Assembly: GCA_013397455.1 (NCBI GenBank)
Contig: VYZB01000756.1
Location: 62,001-126,000 of the forward strand
Direction: 5' to 3'
DNA from: Crotophaga sulcirostris
Lineage: Eukaryota > Chordata > Aves > Cuculiformes > Crotophagidae
Length of the DNA stretch: 64,000 nt
Shown here: positions 12,601 through 24,573 of the stretch, one piece after another
Numbering within the stretch: the stretch's first letter is position 1
Layout of the letters: the number at the start of each line of letters is the position of its first letter
The notes under the pieces: model-generated
What the model saw: the letters and a program-made list of their open reading frames with translations, nothing else
Database searches by the model: none
Told to the model about the DNA's origin: nothing
Made by a program: the position numbers and the translations under genes

Positions 12601-15600
12601 GAGCGTATCCTTAAGCATGGAATAAACTGCTTTATTAACAGGTATGTATTTTCTTGAAAAAGGGATAGAATTTATAATGCAGTTAGAAAGTACCAGATTT
12701 TAATACTGTGTGAGTTTGAAGAGCATTGTTTATGTTTGTATCTGTAAAATCAGATGACCATACCTAATGCTTAATTTATTTGTTTCAGAGAGGCCTGTGT
12801 TTTGTCTTGTGTTTCCGCTTGTGCACCATGCTCCTCTGCTTCCCTCCCCCATTTATTTTGAAGATAAAGAAGTGATGCTACTTAATCAGGGTTCATGTTG
12901 CAGTTCAAATGAAGCAACGTCACTGTGCTTTTATACTAACAGATTTATTTAGTTATAAATACCACCAGGATTGTCCATATCCGTATTCCCCTTTTAGGGG
13001 GAAGTTGGTGCTGAAAGACTCTGTGCTGCTGAATGCATTTAGCTCAGATTGAACCAGCTATGTTTTTTTCTGCACTAAAATGCTGGTGCTGGAGTACTGC
13101 TCTAAATTTAAGAGAGTTTGAGAGGCCTCTGTGCTCCCTGTCATGAACCTTTTATATGCATATTTGAGAGTATGAAAGATATCTGTTTCCATTTAAGAGA
13201 TGTCACAATCAGAGTTACTTATTTTTGTTAACGGTGTGCTTCTCTTAATCTGTGACAGTGCAAAAAAAGTAATTCAGTTTTTTTTATGATGAAAAATGAT
13301 TCTGCCTTTCAGTAATTCTCATTTGAGTGAAACTGCTGTATGTATGAGCAGCTTGACACTTGGTGGTTCAGTGCATCATGTAGTCTTACAAGGAAGCTGT
13401 TCAGCTACACCAAGGGGTAGGCATTGTAAGAGTAGTGCTGTTTTCCACAGTAGCAAAGATTTACTCTTTGAGAACATAATCTTCTAACTCACGTACAAAA
13501 TTAAATGTCTGTAAGAACTGCTAACAGACTGATGAATCTTGTAGTCCATCCATCTACGTTATGTTTCACATACATAGTGTAGGCAAAGCGAGTACTCTGT
13601 TCAGTGGATGTTCTACAAATCGAGAGTCCTAGAGTCAGGAGTCCTCTTGGGAAATTGATGGAAGAATCCTTTGAAGTATGTAAAAACACCTCCGTCACTG
13701 CTATCCTATCCTGTATGCTTGTAACGCAGGTGGTTGCCCTGAGAAAGCTTGGGTAGCAGTTGGTCACTGCAGCCAGGCTAGTGGTATTCCAGTTAGATTG
13801 ACTCTTGACTTCCAGATTTATTCCCTGATGAAATTGACTCCTCCTTATAGGTGTATTGTAGATCCACTTCACATCTGATACTGTGTTAGCTAGTTAAGCA
13901 CTGCTTAAGATATGCTTGACAGGGATCAAGGCTTATATGGATCCAGAAGTGGAGGAATCTTCTCTGCACATACCCAGCAACGCCAATTGTCTCTTTTGAA
14001 GATAGATTAGAAACATCTTCTTTTACAGAGATGGCATCTCCCAGCTGGTGCTGAATCAACAACACTTGATGTCTAATTTGGAATGGAAAAATAATTTGGT
14101 ATAGCACTCCTGAATGGTCAGTGACCATTCAGCTTTGGATTACTACTACTTTGTTCTAGAGAGAACATATTAATAGGGGAGCACATTCTCTTCTCTATGG
14201 TCTGCTCTTTGTATAGGTTACACGACTGGCCATTTATTGTTCTGTAGAGTTGTATACCATTTGGATTTTGTTTTGAGAAAGGAACCAAAAACGTTACTTC
14301 ACATGTTGTTCTAGTGCACCCTGCTAGAATAGTGGGCACTTAGAACTAATAACCTTAGAATTTAAAGCACATGGGTCCCTATGCATTGATAGCATGTCTT
14401 CAGGGGAAGGGTATTTCAAAGACCTATAATACTTTGTAATTTTTTTGGTTTTAGCTTTGTATGTTTTCCTGTCAACTGCATTTGCTTCTGTGTGGTGTTA
14501 CATTCCGTGTGTGGCAGGTGCCTCACATACTGACTGCTTTTGTATTGAGAATCAGGTGTCCTTTGTTACTCTGATGGTGTTCTTTGTGTAATGAAGATGT
14601 ACCTGTGTTTTAATTGTAGGCAGTTGATCTACAACTACCCTGAACAGCTCTTTGGAGCTGCTGGCGTCATGGCTATTGAACATGCAGACTTTGCCGGTGT
14701 GGAACGTCTGGCTCTTGTTACAGGTATGTGAAGGTCGTATGAGACTTGGAGGGTCACTTTTATTTATTTGATCTGTAGTAAATGTTAATGCTTGATCACC
14801 AAGTTTGTACTTTTTGCTATTAATCAGATCTGTGAATGTCAAAGTACTCCGCATAAGCTCCATATATTTTACAGTACTTAAATACAAACATATATGGAGG
14901 ACCATATGAAATTGGCCATAAGTAACTTTGAAATTACTTTATTTATTAACTGCTCTATAACTGTCAGTATTTTTTCAGAAGCAAGTAACTCAGTTTCTGT
15001 CTTCATTATGTAATACTTCAGATGTAAAATGTCTGTTCTGATTTTGAATCCTTCCTGCATGATGATTCACACATTTTTTTTTCTCTACCAACTGTGAATA
15101 AAGGATCATGATGCTGACTATCAAATATTGAGCCAGTTAGTGCCAGTCAGTAATTTTCTTTCAAATTTTAAAAAATATTTTGAGTTAAGTCACTGCTTGA
15201 TAGACTTTTGAAATATTTGGCTTTTAGGAAAAAGATGACACTTAGCAATAGAAAGAATGAGATGATCAATGGACAGGTTAATGCCATCTTGTTGCAAATG
15301 GCTGTTGTTTGATTATGATAATAGAGAAGTCTAAAGAGTCATCCTTTGTTAAGAATGTGGGCCTGAATCATCGACATGAGGTGGACCTCAAATAACGTGA
15401 ACAACCTGGATATTTTTAGTAGTGGTCAGTGTATATGTGACTCTAATAAGTAATGAAAATAAAACATCTGAAATGCTCCAGAGGATTCTCATAGCTGAAG
15501 TTACAGTTAGTTAACTGGAACATCATAAAAAGTTGATCGTGGATGTAATTAGGAGAATGCAAATTTGCTCTGCAGGGAGACAGGAAAAGATACTAGGTTG

Positions 15601-18600
15601 TTCAATTTAGGAAAACTGAAGTAGCAGTTGTGTATAACTGTCTGCAGGCACACTGATCCAGGCACGCATGTGAATGAGAGGAATATTGCTTATGTTCTGG
15701 AACAGATCAAAGCAAATTTTGTAGGCAGAGCAAATGCACTGTATCAGACCACGCTGGATCAAATAGTATAGCTGAAAAAAATAGATAAGCTATTTTAATT
15801 TAATAAAGACAAGCTGGTTTATGTCAAGTAAGCACAAACTCTCTACTGCAAATCTTGTCTTTCCTTGTATCACTGCAACTACAACAATGCTACAAGCTAG
15901 CATGGAATAATTGAGCATACGTTGGTAGTTATATATAAATGATTTTCTAAAGGGAGAAGCAAAGTATGAGACCAATATTCCCTTCAGAGACATTTTGATC
16001 TCTGTAATACTTGTTTTGTTCATGATATGGGAGTTTACAAATAGTTGACAGTACTGCTGCTATGGCATGGCACAAGGCTCATGATTCAGGAGATTGGTGG
16101 CCTGTGATTCTCAGCCATCGTCAGGCAGGTGAAGTAAATACTGGCACAAGCTCAAGTTAAAAAACATAACAAACTTGATTTAGTATTTTGTAAACACTTC
16201 TTCAGTAAATACTTCTGGCAAATATCAACATTTAGTCTCTTACCTAGACAGAACTCAAAAGCCTTACAACTATTGTCATTCTTGTGATATAAAACACAGT
16301 ATTGGTATTCAGGGACTTGCCAGCATCGATGTAAGGTTTCTTGTACCATACACTGACATTTGAAAAAATTGGCTTTTCAGTATTGTTAATTTCAATTTAA
16401 TTTGGGGAAATTACGAAGATTTTTTTTTCTTTGTTTTTCTTCTCCCTTGGTTAGACCTTACCTGAATGGATTCTTTCATGGTGAGCTCTTTGACTTTTTT
16501 ATGACCTTATATTTTTAGGTGGTGAAATTGCATCAACCTTTGATCATCCTGAGCTTGTAAAACTTGGAAGCTGCAAGCTTATTGAAGAAGTCATGATTGG
16601 AGAAGATAAACTCATTCATTTCTCTGGAGTGGCAATGGGTAAGTGTTGTAATGCTAATGGCTTCTTGTAACATCTGTGGTAACTCTGCTAACACTGTGCA
16701 GTTGCCACAGTGGCATAGGAGTGTTGGCATGATTCATGTAACCAATTTTATTAAAGCCTGGCTCTTCAATAAAAGCCCTTCAAAAATGTCCATGGTTGAA
16801 ATTGTTCATCTACATAACATTAAACATACACATAAACATTTGTAAGGATGGAAACCAGAATTTCTGCTTTGGAAGATGAAATTGACAGGAAAAGTAGCAA
16901 TCTGTCCTACTTCAAGAACTTGAGAACTTTTTCTGGTAAATTGTAATACTGTTAAGTTTCCGAGGTGTTGTTTTGAGATAACATTCATTTCCTATTAAAT
17001 TAAATAAGGTGTTGTGGAACAGTTAATTGATAAAGGCAATCGCATAGTTTCCATCATTGAATTTTATCTGTGACATGTCATGCTTTCTTTTCCACCCAAA
17101 TTGATCTACATAAAACTTTACTGCAGTAGTAGCAAAACCATTACAAATGTTTCATGTTAGCAAAGTGTTCTGTGTCTTTCATTTATTTTTTTTTTAAATT
17201 TTTTCACATTTGCACTTCTAGGTGAAGCTTGCACCATAGTTTTGCGTGGAGCAACACAGCAGATTCTCGATGAAGCAGAGAGGTCTCTGCATGATGCTCT
17301 CTGTGTTCTTGCTCAGACTGTGAAGGACACTAGAACTGTGTACGGTGGAGGTGAATATTAGGTTCTTTTTCTTTGTACATGATAGACATTTTGTATTTCT
17401 GTTTAAGTCGGATGTAAAACATCTGTGTGTCTTCAATGAATAGGTTGTTCAGAGATGCTGATGGCTAACGCTGTTGCAGAACTTGCCATCAGAACACCTG
17501 GCAAAGAGTCTGTTGCAATGGAGTCCTTTGCTAAGGCTTTACGAATGGTAAGTAGTTGAATCAGGTTGCTGGATTAATAGACATGAAGTTTCACTAAGTT
17601 TACTAACTTCTGATGCCAGATAGTTGCTGCTTTTTCTAAGTTTTGATTTTCTGAAAACAAAATGAAATTTGGCTACATCTCTTGGATTAACAAAGAGAAA
17701 AACGTTACTGTTTTCTCTCTTAACAATACTTTTTTCTAATAATTCTGATGTTACAGAATTCTGAATGTTCATATGCTGTCCCTCTTCTAGTTGGTTCTTG
17801 CTCCTCTTACCTACAAGGTTAACAGTACAGTAGTAGCAAGTAAGAATATGGTGCAAAACATTTATAGAAAGTTACTGTGCTAATAGATTGTCAGTTTGAG
17901 AAAAATTGCCTTACTGTAATTTAAATTAGGGAAAACCTGTCTTAAGAAATGAAAGTCCATAGGAAAACATTTATTCCAAGAAAATTTAATTAGAGAACAT
18001 GGTAAGACCTGGCATTATCTCTTCAGTCAGCACATGCAATTTGTACTGCTGTCACTTAACAGCGAACAGAATGATCTGGTGGTTAAAGCTTATGTTTTTA
18101 AAGTGAAACCATTTCTCCAGTGATAGTCTGAAATTATAAGAAATAGGTTTTTTTTCTGTCCACGTAAAATGGCTGCAGATCTGCTGACATGCTTCTGTCC
18201 TCTCAGCTACTGTCTTAACAGGGTCTTAAAATCCTTAGAAAGGAAGTTTCCCTTTTCTCTTTTTCCCTATCTCCTGGTCACTGTAACTGGTTGCCTGCCA
18301 TGTTTTTGAAACTTTATTTCCTTGAAACTGAACAGTAAAGTAATCATATCAAAGTATGTGTTATAAATACTAGGGATCAATCCTGCCATCAGTTGAAAAC
18401 AATCTTGTGTTTTCCTCTTTAGATCCCAACAATAATAGCTGATAATGCTGGCTATGACAGTGCAGATCTGGTTGCTCAGCTCAGAGCTGCTCACAGTGAA
18501 GGGAAGACTACTTATGGACTTGGTAAGGGATTTGATATTGCTTCTGTTACTGGTTTGCTGCTTAGTAGGGGGATCGTCACTGATACATTCAGCTGGAAGA

Positions 18601-20792
18601 ACTCAATATGTTGATTTCTGTTTGCTTTACCTAGGCATACAATGTTGCATTCCTTTATCCATCTACCAGGCTTTTCACAATAGTTTGAAAAGCTTTATTT
18701 TTAAAGAGGATGGTTTCTACCTGTGAAACCACTGTCCTTACTTACATTGAGTCTATTCATATTGTTCTGGTTTGAGCTAAAGCAGAATCAGTTCTGTGAC
18801 TTCAACTAAGTCTGGTCTGAGTAACGTAATTTTCTGGAAGTTAACCTGCATGTTTTTCAGACAGTGTTTGTCTCTAGAACTGATAGCATGGGGTACTGGT
18901 AAGCAGAAAGGCCATTACTCCTGTAGTAACCAAAGCCATCCTCGATCTGATTATAATGCCTTAAGTCGGAGGCCAAAAAAATTGCACCTGCCAGGGAGGG
19001 GCGAACTGGGTCCCATGACTGAGGGGTGGATTTAACCATGGATGCTATTGCACAGGTTATCCGTGATTGTAAAACATGTGCCATAATAAAACAAACTAAA
19101 TGGTTAAAACTTTTGTGACATGGAAGATCATGATTGAAATATAAATATGAGGAGACCTGGCAAATTGACTACATCACGCTCCCTCAAACCCTCCAGGGTA
19201 AGCGCTATGTGCTTACAGTGGTGGAAACAACCACCAGATGGTTGGAGATGTATCCTGTGTCTCATACCACAGCTCGTAACGCTGTCCTGGACCATGAAAA
19301 CAAAGTGGCATGGCATTCCAGAAAGAACTGAATCAGATAATAGTACTGATTTCAAAACAGTCTCGTAGACACCTGGGCCAAAGAAATGGTGTGGAATGGA
19401 TATATCATATTCCGTGTCATGCATCAGCATCAGGGAAAATTGAGCGATACAGTGGACTATTAAAATCTACCCTGAAAGAACTGGTGGGTGGGACATTTAA
19501 AAACTGGGATAAGCATTTGGCAGAAGCCACCTGGTTAGTTAACACCAGGAGATCTATAAATTTAGCTGGTCCTGCTCAATCAGACCTACATCTGTCAAGC
19601 TTAAAAAGAAAGGCATTGATTTGAAAACAAACAAAACCACAGCACAAGCGAACACATCCTCCCCCTTGAAAAGAAATTTATTGTAGAGAAGAGTTCTGAA
19701 GTTTGTCTGCTTAAGGAAATGGTACTCAGAGTCCTGTTGGGATCTTGTTTCCTTTTTCCAGTGTATAAAGTTTCTATCATTAATTTTTTGTATGTAAGCG
19801 AGTGCAACATGCCTGGCTTAGATCAGGAGGCTTGCAGTGAAAGACTTTATTACCTTACTATCAATATGGTTCATTTGAGCAGGTAAGTTACCATCCTGTC
19901 AGCTGCTTGCCATTTCCTTAAAAAACCCGCAAATTAAATAAAACTCAACCTGTTAATTTGTCTATTTTTCAAGATATGAATGAGGGTACCATTGGAGACA
20001 TGGCAGTCTTGGGAGTAACAGAAAGTTTCCAAGTCAAGAGACAAGTTCTGCTGAGCGCAGCTGAAGCAGCAGAAATGATTCTTCGTGTGGATGACATTAT
20101 CAAAGCAGCACCAAGGTATGATTTCAGTATCTACATGGTCAGTTACAGTGGTATATGGTAGCCTTCTATAGAAAATTAACTGTGCAGAAAACTCTTGTTC
20201 TGAAAATATTTTCTTTGAAATGAAGACTGAAATCTGACATGCTAATGTTATGTTACAAGATTTTTTTGCATTAGAAGTATGAACAGGTTTTTAGAGCTGT
20301 CAGCGCATTTATTAGCGTGCCTGAGCAATTCCATGGGTTACTGGCTCCTCATGTGCCATATATAGTACTAAAACATCTGCAAAAGTGGCTGACCCAAATG
20401 TAAGGAATCATACTGCTTTTTTTTCTTCTTGGCAAGAATTGTAATTAAATGCCCAGCTGCTTCTGCAGTAGAATCTGCAGCTAAAACAAAACCACAGAGG
20501 TTTGGGAAGAAATTCCACTTGTAGGCAGGTTATCCCCCACGTGTCTGCTGTGAGGCAGTTTGTGCTGTTTTGTGAATCACAGGTTTTTACTGTGGTCAGA
20601 GTTGGTGTATTAACTCTGAGGTGATACTGCCTTTTGTGCTGTGAGGTAAAGCTGGCACTGAACACAAAATATCAACTAAAAATTAAATATAAAAGTGGGT
20701 GGGGAGGCTGGTGGACATCGGTGTGGGGAGGAATTGTCTATCTTTTTCTTTTTCTCCCCAGAAAACGCGTACCAGACCATCGCCCATGTTAA
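6613..20792 (+). CDS. CCT2: T-complex protein 1 subunit beta (CCT-beta)
   Basis: Subunit of the cytosolic TRiC/CCT chaperonin, which folds actin, tubulin and other proteins with ATP. Sixteen coding exons join to 1608 nt (535 aa, the human length): 6613-6615, 8496-8570, 9035-9100, 9199-9310, 10164-10240, 11271-11383, 11932-12134, 12326-12426, 12514-12641, 14620-14723, 16519-16638, 17222-17350, 17444-17547, 18423-18522, 19974-20115, 20762-20792. All introns are GT-AG and phases close. Group II chaperonin motifs are intact: LGPKGMDK at residues 43-50, VTNDGATIL at 63-71, the GDGTT nucleotide-binding loop at 96-100, GGGCSEM near 409-415 and ADNAGYD near 451-457. The protein ends in PDHRPC. Exon 1 supplies only the initiator Met, since the ATG abuts the GT donor. 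Exons 3-4 carry substitutions relative to the mammalian protein (residues 55-73). The gene is driven by the CpG island and is complete. Confidence 0.98.
6867..6881 (+). repeat. (GC)n dinucleotide run inside the CpG island
   Basis: An uninterrupted alternating GC run of about 15 bases, roughly 250 bases downstream of the CCT2 start codon and inside intron 1. Alternating purine-pyrimidine GC tracts can adopt Z-DNA. Confidence 0.85.
7235..7701 (+). mobile_element. CR1 LINE fragment, forward, CCT2 intron 1
   Basis: CR1 3'-region text in sense orientation: the 'gtccagagaagggcaacaaagctg' block, 'ggggagacctcatcac', 'ggcactgaaacaggctgcccag', then a tail at ATTCTATGATTCTT around 7687-7701. It is 5'-truncated, and another CR1 fragment follows immediately. 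Confidence 0.92.
7703..7988 (+). mobile_element. Second CR1 LINE fragment, forward, abutting the first
   Basis: This begins mid-element at 'caatgataggatgaggggtaatg'-type sequence right after the tail of the preceding CR1. It runs through 'ggcactggaacaggttgccc' and 'ggccaggctggatgaggc' to a diverged octamer tail (CATTCTGTCATTCTGTGATT) ending near 7988. It differs in sequence from its neighbour, so it is a separate, more heavily 5'-truncated insertion rather than a duplication. Confidence 0.92.
13501..14339 (-). other. Unidentified antisense reading frames in CCT2 intron 9
   Basis: Three open frames follow one another on the minus strand with almost no gap: 14339-14118 (73 codons), 14128-13886 (80 codons) and 13872-13501 (123 codons). 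Each is in a different frame. In AT-rich intron DNA a run of this kind suggests a decayed coding insertion with frameshifts. The translations contain Trp and several Cys, and an NTT sequon. I do not recognise the family. A retroviral or other mobile-element origin is possible but unproven, and chance is not excluded. Confidence 0.3.
18890..19625 (+). mobile_element. Endogenous retrovirus pol fragment (integrase), decayed, in CCT2 intron 14
   Basis: Across about 0.7 kb, in sense with CCT2, successive short frames match a retroviral integrase. A Cys-x-x-Cys pair near 19070 looks like part of the N-terminal zinc-binding region. A core segment near 19155-19285 carries the first catalytic Asp, a segment near 19330-19355 carries the second, and a segment near 19410-19560 carries the catalytic Glu followed by the typical Asn-Thr-Arg text. 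The pieces lie in different frames and are interrupted by stops, so the copy is dead. No LTRs, gag, reverse transcriptase or env were seen beside it. The class (ERV-L-like or gamma-like) cannot be settled by eye. Confidence 0.82.
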
Positions 20793-21056
20793 ATTTTCTT
20801 CAGTACCTGAGGACGTGTGGACCAGGTCTCATCTAGTAATTTTTTTTATGATCTACTTTTTGTGAGGTTACGGAACAGAAGCTTGAGATGAGCATCCCCA
20901 TCAATGGCCTGAAATAACTGTCTTCAGTTCGTTTTAACTTATTTCAGTTTATATGTGTTGTGGGGAAGATTCACTTCCAAGTAAAACAGGGGTTTTATAC
21001 AGCCCTTCTGTTCCGCTCCAGGTTCCACTGAAATACACAGAAATAAAGAAAATAAA
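20793..21056 (+). terminator. CCT2: CCT2 3' UTR with twin poly(A) signals
   Basis: The UTR runs about 250 bases from the TAA at 20790-20792 to two close AATAAA hexamers, 21042-21047 and 21051-21056. Cleavage is expected shortly after, giving a short compact 3' UTR in keeping with a housekeeping gene. Confidence 0.75.
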
Positions 21057-21079
21057 TTCACATTCATCAGAGTTGTATT

Positions 21080-22320
21080 TGTCTTTGTGTAGAGCCAAGA
21101 AGGGCAGTTTCATTAAAAAAGCTGTGTTTCATGTCCTCAAGTCCTCAGACAGTTCAAGTGGTGACCAGGCAGTTGGCACTGAGGGTGATACCCTCTCAAG
21201 CCTCTGCAGCTTGCTGGTTTGGTTGCCCTGGTGCTTTTAGTGTGCGCAGTTTATTCCAGTCCTGGCTGTATAGGTTCTGAATTGGGATCCTAGAAATAGG
21301 CTCTGAAGTTAAATTGCCCTTTTCTAGTGATGCTGGAGTATTAATCTTTTTCTGATGAAGAAAGGAAGAGAAAAAGCCAAAGAGGAATCTTGGTCAATAC
21401 CCAGAACTACAACTTGTGCTGTAAGATGTACAATCCCATAAATTTTATGTAGATCAGAGTTCTGCTGAGGCGGGATGAGGAATATGCAGCCTGGGAGAGG
21501 TCCATCATCCTGGACGAAACGACCTGTGTGTTTGACTGTGAAGTGCTGGACTTGGGTGTACATTACAAACACTTACAGTAGAGGGCAGTTAGTGGAAAGC
21601 GTGCCAGGCTGCATTACATTCCCTTTTCTGTTTGCTCTTCTTTCATACCTGCTGGGCCTACCTTTATATTGTCTTTCCTATTTCAGTAGTTGCTGGAAAG
21701 GCAACGTGTTTCTTAATTGGACTAGTGTGTTTATGCTCAGGTCAGAAGGAAGTCCGTGATGCCTGCAGCTGTCTCCACACAGATTCTTGATGACTGTAAG
21801 CAGAGCCAAGCGGAGGCACCGTCTGTGTGGATGCCCCTCAAGAACTACCAGCTGGGTGTCATGACCCTTGCAAGCATAATGCAACACAACAAACGCAAGG
21901 GAAGTCTGGCAACATGGAGCATTACTTGGAAATCATTAAAGTATCTGTGCAAACATTTTTCTCCTTTAGGCTTCGTGAATCGAAGAGAGTCAGCTTACAG
22001 AATGCTCCTCCAAACTCTCAAAATGGACTCTCTTCACGTCTCCAAAAGTGACAACAGGGCACAGATTGCTGTGTTAAGTACAAACCACTGACAAGCAGGT
22101 GAAAGCGCATTCTTCCCTGTCCTTCAGATAAATAAGTATCAAGTCAGTTCCATAGGAAATACAACATTGAACTTGTTTGGGGCTCTTTTAAAATACTCTT
22201 GTCCTATTGAATAATTTTGTTTTGTAGGAAGAAATTGTTGGAACAAGATTAGATGAAGAATTTGGAAAGAGAGAATTCTGTTAATTCCTAAGCAGAAAGG
22301 TTTAACTTGGCAAGATGATG
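21080..22320. other. Intergenic between CCT2 and LRRC10, no gene seen
   Basis: The two genes converge here. Several short open frames occur on both strands, but none has protein-like composition or convincing splice sites. A short open stretch after a TTTTGTAG near 22228-22283 was considered and not accepted. Confidence 0.55.
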
Positions 22321-22325
22321 ATACA

Positions 22326-23636
22326 GTTTATTACGTTTAATGACTGGTAAGCATGCTACACGGGCGCCAGCCAGATCCAAATTCAGACCTCACTTAACAA
22401 CAGTGCTAGCAGAGTCTACATATTTCCAGATAATTTTTCAAGCATGTAAATGACATCAAGCAGTCACGAACTGGCACTGAATCAAACCTTTTTTTGGGAA
22501 GTCAACTGCTGTTTCTGCAGGCACTAACGAGTGAGGCAGAGAGGGAAGTGGTAATTCTGCGCTGCCAAGGGCTCCCCACCCTTCTAAAAAAGGCTAGCTT
22601 TTACCAAAACCAGTGATCAGTGCAACAGATTCAAAAGCAAAATTTCTGTGTTAGACATGTAAAGCAAATCATATTTTAAAAAAAATCAGTTCAGTGCATT
22701 TCGAAGAGAATCTAAATTGCTCCAAGTTGTGAACTGGAGACCTAGCCAGCTGAAGTCAACCAAGTAAAGTTTCCCTCACCACCTAATTCTGTGCAAGCCG
22801 TAGTGGCAGGCTCCCAGCCCTGAATTTTATTCATGCAAGTTTATCTTTGCAGCTCCGGTTTTCCCGTTTTAGTCAGGCTTTGATTTTCTTTCCTACTGCA
22901 TGAAAACTGCACATATGGCTGCCCTTAGAGGCAGCGCTGTTGGTTACATAAAAGCCAGCAGCAAAGCCTCAAGCTTTCCTCACCATCATTTAAAGTGCTG
23001 CTTGACAACAGCAAAACAACAGTGCGTTGCTAATTACCCGGGAAGAAGGCGGCAGTAGTAAGAGGAGAACTCACTGGTATGTATGTGCTGTTTCATTGAT
23101 GACCCAGCCAGGGTTCTGCTGTCGCTTCCCACGTGGCAGCCAGGAAACCTTCAAGCTTTTGCTGCTGCTGCTGCATTTCACATCAGTCATTTGAGATGAA
23201 TGATAGTGGGTTATGTTAGAGCTGTAACTCCCAGCAGTGATCCGGACCTTGGAACAGTGGCCTCCAGTGGAGTTCAGGAGACCTCAGCAAGGTAGAGAGG
23301 AGAAGAGCAAGCCCATGGGCTTTCAATGGGTGAAGAGCAGTGAGTCCATACATGCTTTGTACAATCTAACCATTGAAAGCATCTGAACTATGTCTTCATC
23401 TCTACTGCAAACAGGGTGGTCTCTGCATGGGAGGAAGAGGAAAGGGAGGAAATCTTTAGAGTGCTGCATAAAAGAGGGTGTCTGTACAAGAGAGTTTTGC
23501 TCTCACCTAGGTCTAAACTGGTGCACCTACTCCTGAAGACTAACCAAGTGGCATATAGTCTTCCCTGGACACCATCAAGTGAGGGAGAAGTAGAGTGTGG
23601 GTGCACTGTGCCTTTAGTGGCACAGGGAACTGAGCA
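22326..23636 (-). other. LRRC10: Probable LRRC10 3' UTR
   Basis: Minus-strand AATAAA signals (TTTATT on the + strand) lie at 22826-22831 and 22327-22332, about 0.8 and 1.3 kb past the LRRC10 stop. Either could end the transcript. No coding sequence is seen. A short GCT run is at 23161-23174. Confidence 0.45.
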
Positions 23637-24473
23637 TCAGCAGGACTCGACTTCTGGCTCAGGCTTGACAGCAGTAGGTGGTGATGGTCTCTCATCAAGC
23701 GTGATTTCTATCACCGCCCCAGACCGCTTGCGGGGTTCAGGGGACTCCTCTGACCATCTTCCCACCCTGCGCACCCCTTTGGCCACTTTGGGTGCATTCC
23801 TGCAGGGATTGTGGTCATAGATCACCAGCTTCAGGCCAGGGAGGTGAGCCAGGCTGGGGAAGAACCGGATGGAGTTGCGGTCCACGTCGATCACCTCCAG
23901 AAAAGGCATGTCCAGGAGCACAAGGGGGAACTCAGACAGCAGGTTGCCCGACAGCCAGATGGTGCGCAGCTCCTGCAGGCGCCGCAGCTGGGTGGGGAGC
24001 GTGCGCAGTGCGTTGGAGCCGGCATGCAGGGTCTTGAGCAAGCTGAGCTCGCACACCACCTCGGGCAGGCACTGCAGGCAGTTGGACTCGATCCAGAGGG
24101 TCTTGAGGTTCTGCAGGAGCCGGAGCTCGACCGGCAAGCTGCAGAGTTTGTTGTTGCCCAGGTAGAGGATGCACAGCTGCCTCAGTGTGCACACAACCAG
24201 GGGCAGCGCTTTGAAGTTGTTGAAGTCCAGCGCCAGAATCTGCAGGTTTTGCAGCTGCTCCAGCTCGGGTGGCAGATAGTTCAGGTTGTTGTCACTCAGG
24301 TACAGCTTGACAAGTTCCCTGAAAGAGCAAATGTGCAGAGGCAGCCGCCTCAGCTGCCTGCCACTCAGATCCACCATTTTATCCACTGGCATCTCTTCTA
24401 GATCTTGCACGAGGTACTTCTGGCACTCGTCAGAGGGCACAAAAGCAACTATGGCTTTCAGACTGTTGCCCAT
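23637..24473 (-). CDS. LRRC10: Leucine-rich repeat-containing protein 10
   Basis: Single-exon gene encoding 278 aa (human 277). In mammals and chick this is a heart-restricted protein of cardiomyocytes that binds actin and alpha-actinin and is linked to dilated cardiomyopathy. The start is placed at the MGNSL methionine (24471-24473), which matches the mammalian N-terminus. The frame is open 13 more codons upstream but has no ATG there. About eight consecutive 23-residue LRRs of the LxxLxLxxNxLxxLPxxLxxLxx type run from about residue 32 to 220. A conserved C-terminal block (YDHNPCRNAPKVAKGVRRVGRW) follows. The last ~35 residues are diverged and proline-rich. The intronless structure is the same as in human. 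The gene is convergent with CCT2 and divergent from the protease gene. Confidence 0.97.
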   Translation of the reverse strand: MGNSLKAIVAFVPSDECQKYLVQDLEEMPVDKMVDLSGRQLRRLPLHICSFRELVKLYLSDNNLNYLPPELEQLQNLQILALDFNNFKALPLVVCTLRQLCILYLGNNKLCSLPVELRLLQNLKTLWIESNCLQCLPEVVCELSLLKTLHAGSNALRTLPTQLRRLQELRTIWLSGNLLSEFPLVLLDMPFLEVIDVDRNSIRFFPSLAHLPGLKLVIYDHNPCRNAPKVAKGVRRVGRWSEESPEPRKRSGAVIEITLDERPSPPTAVKPEPEVESC

Positions 24474-24573
24474 CCTAGGACTTAATTTGCCTGAGGATCG
24501 CTGGGACTGCAAGGGACAGGGGCTCGCCGTGGTCTTCCCTGCTGTGTACTGGCCTGCCAGTAACTCTGTCTTC

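Noticed and set aside
21756..22091. 111-codon + strand frame downstream of CCT2
   Set aside because: No homology that I can see, no splice or promoter context, and overlapped by other short frames.
22228..22283. Possible exon after a TTTTGTAG acceptor between CCT2 and LRRC10
   Set aside because: Only 19 codons, no partner exon, and it lies beyond both CCT2 poly(A) signals.
23811..24401. 196-codon open frame on the + strand antisense to LRRC10
   Set aside because: A shadow of the leucine-rich repeats. The periodic codons of the real gene keep the complement open, giving a repetitive Gln/Leu/Val-rich translation.
24474..24512. Upstream 13-codon extension of LRRC10
   Set aside because: It has no ATG and does not match the mammalian N-terminus, which begins at the MGN methionine.
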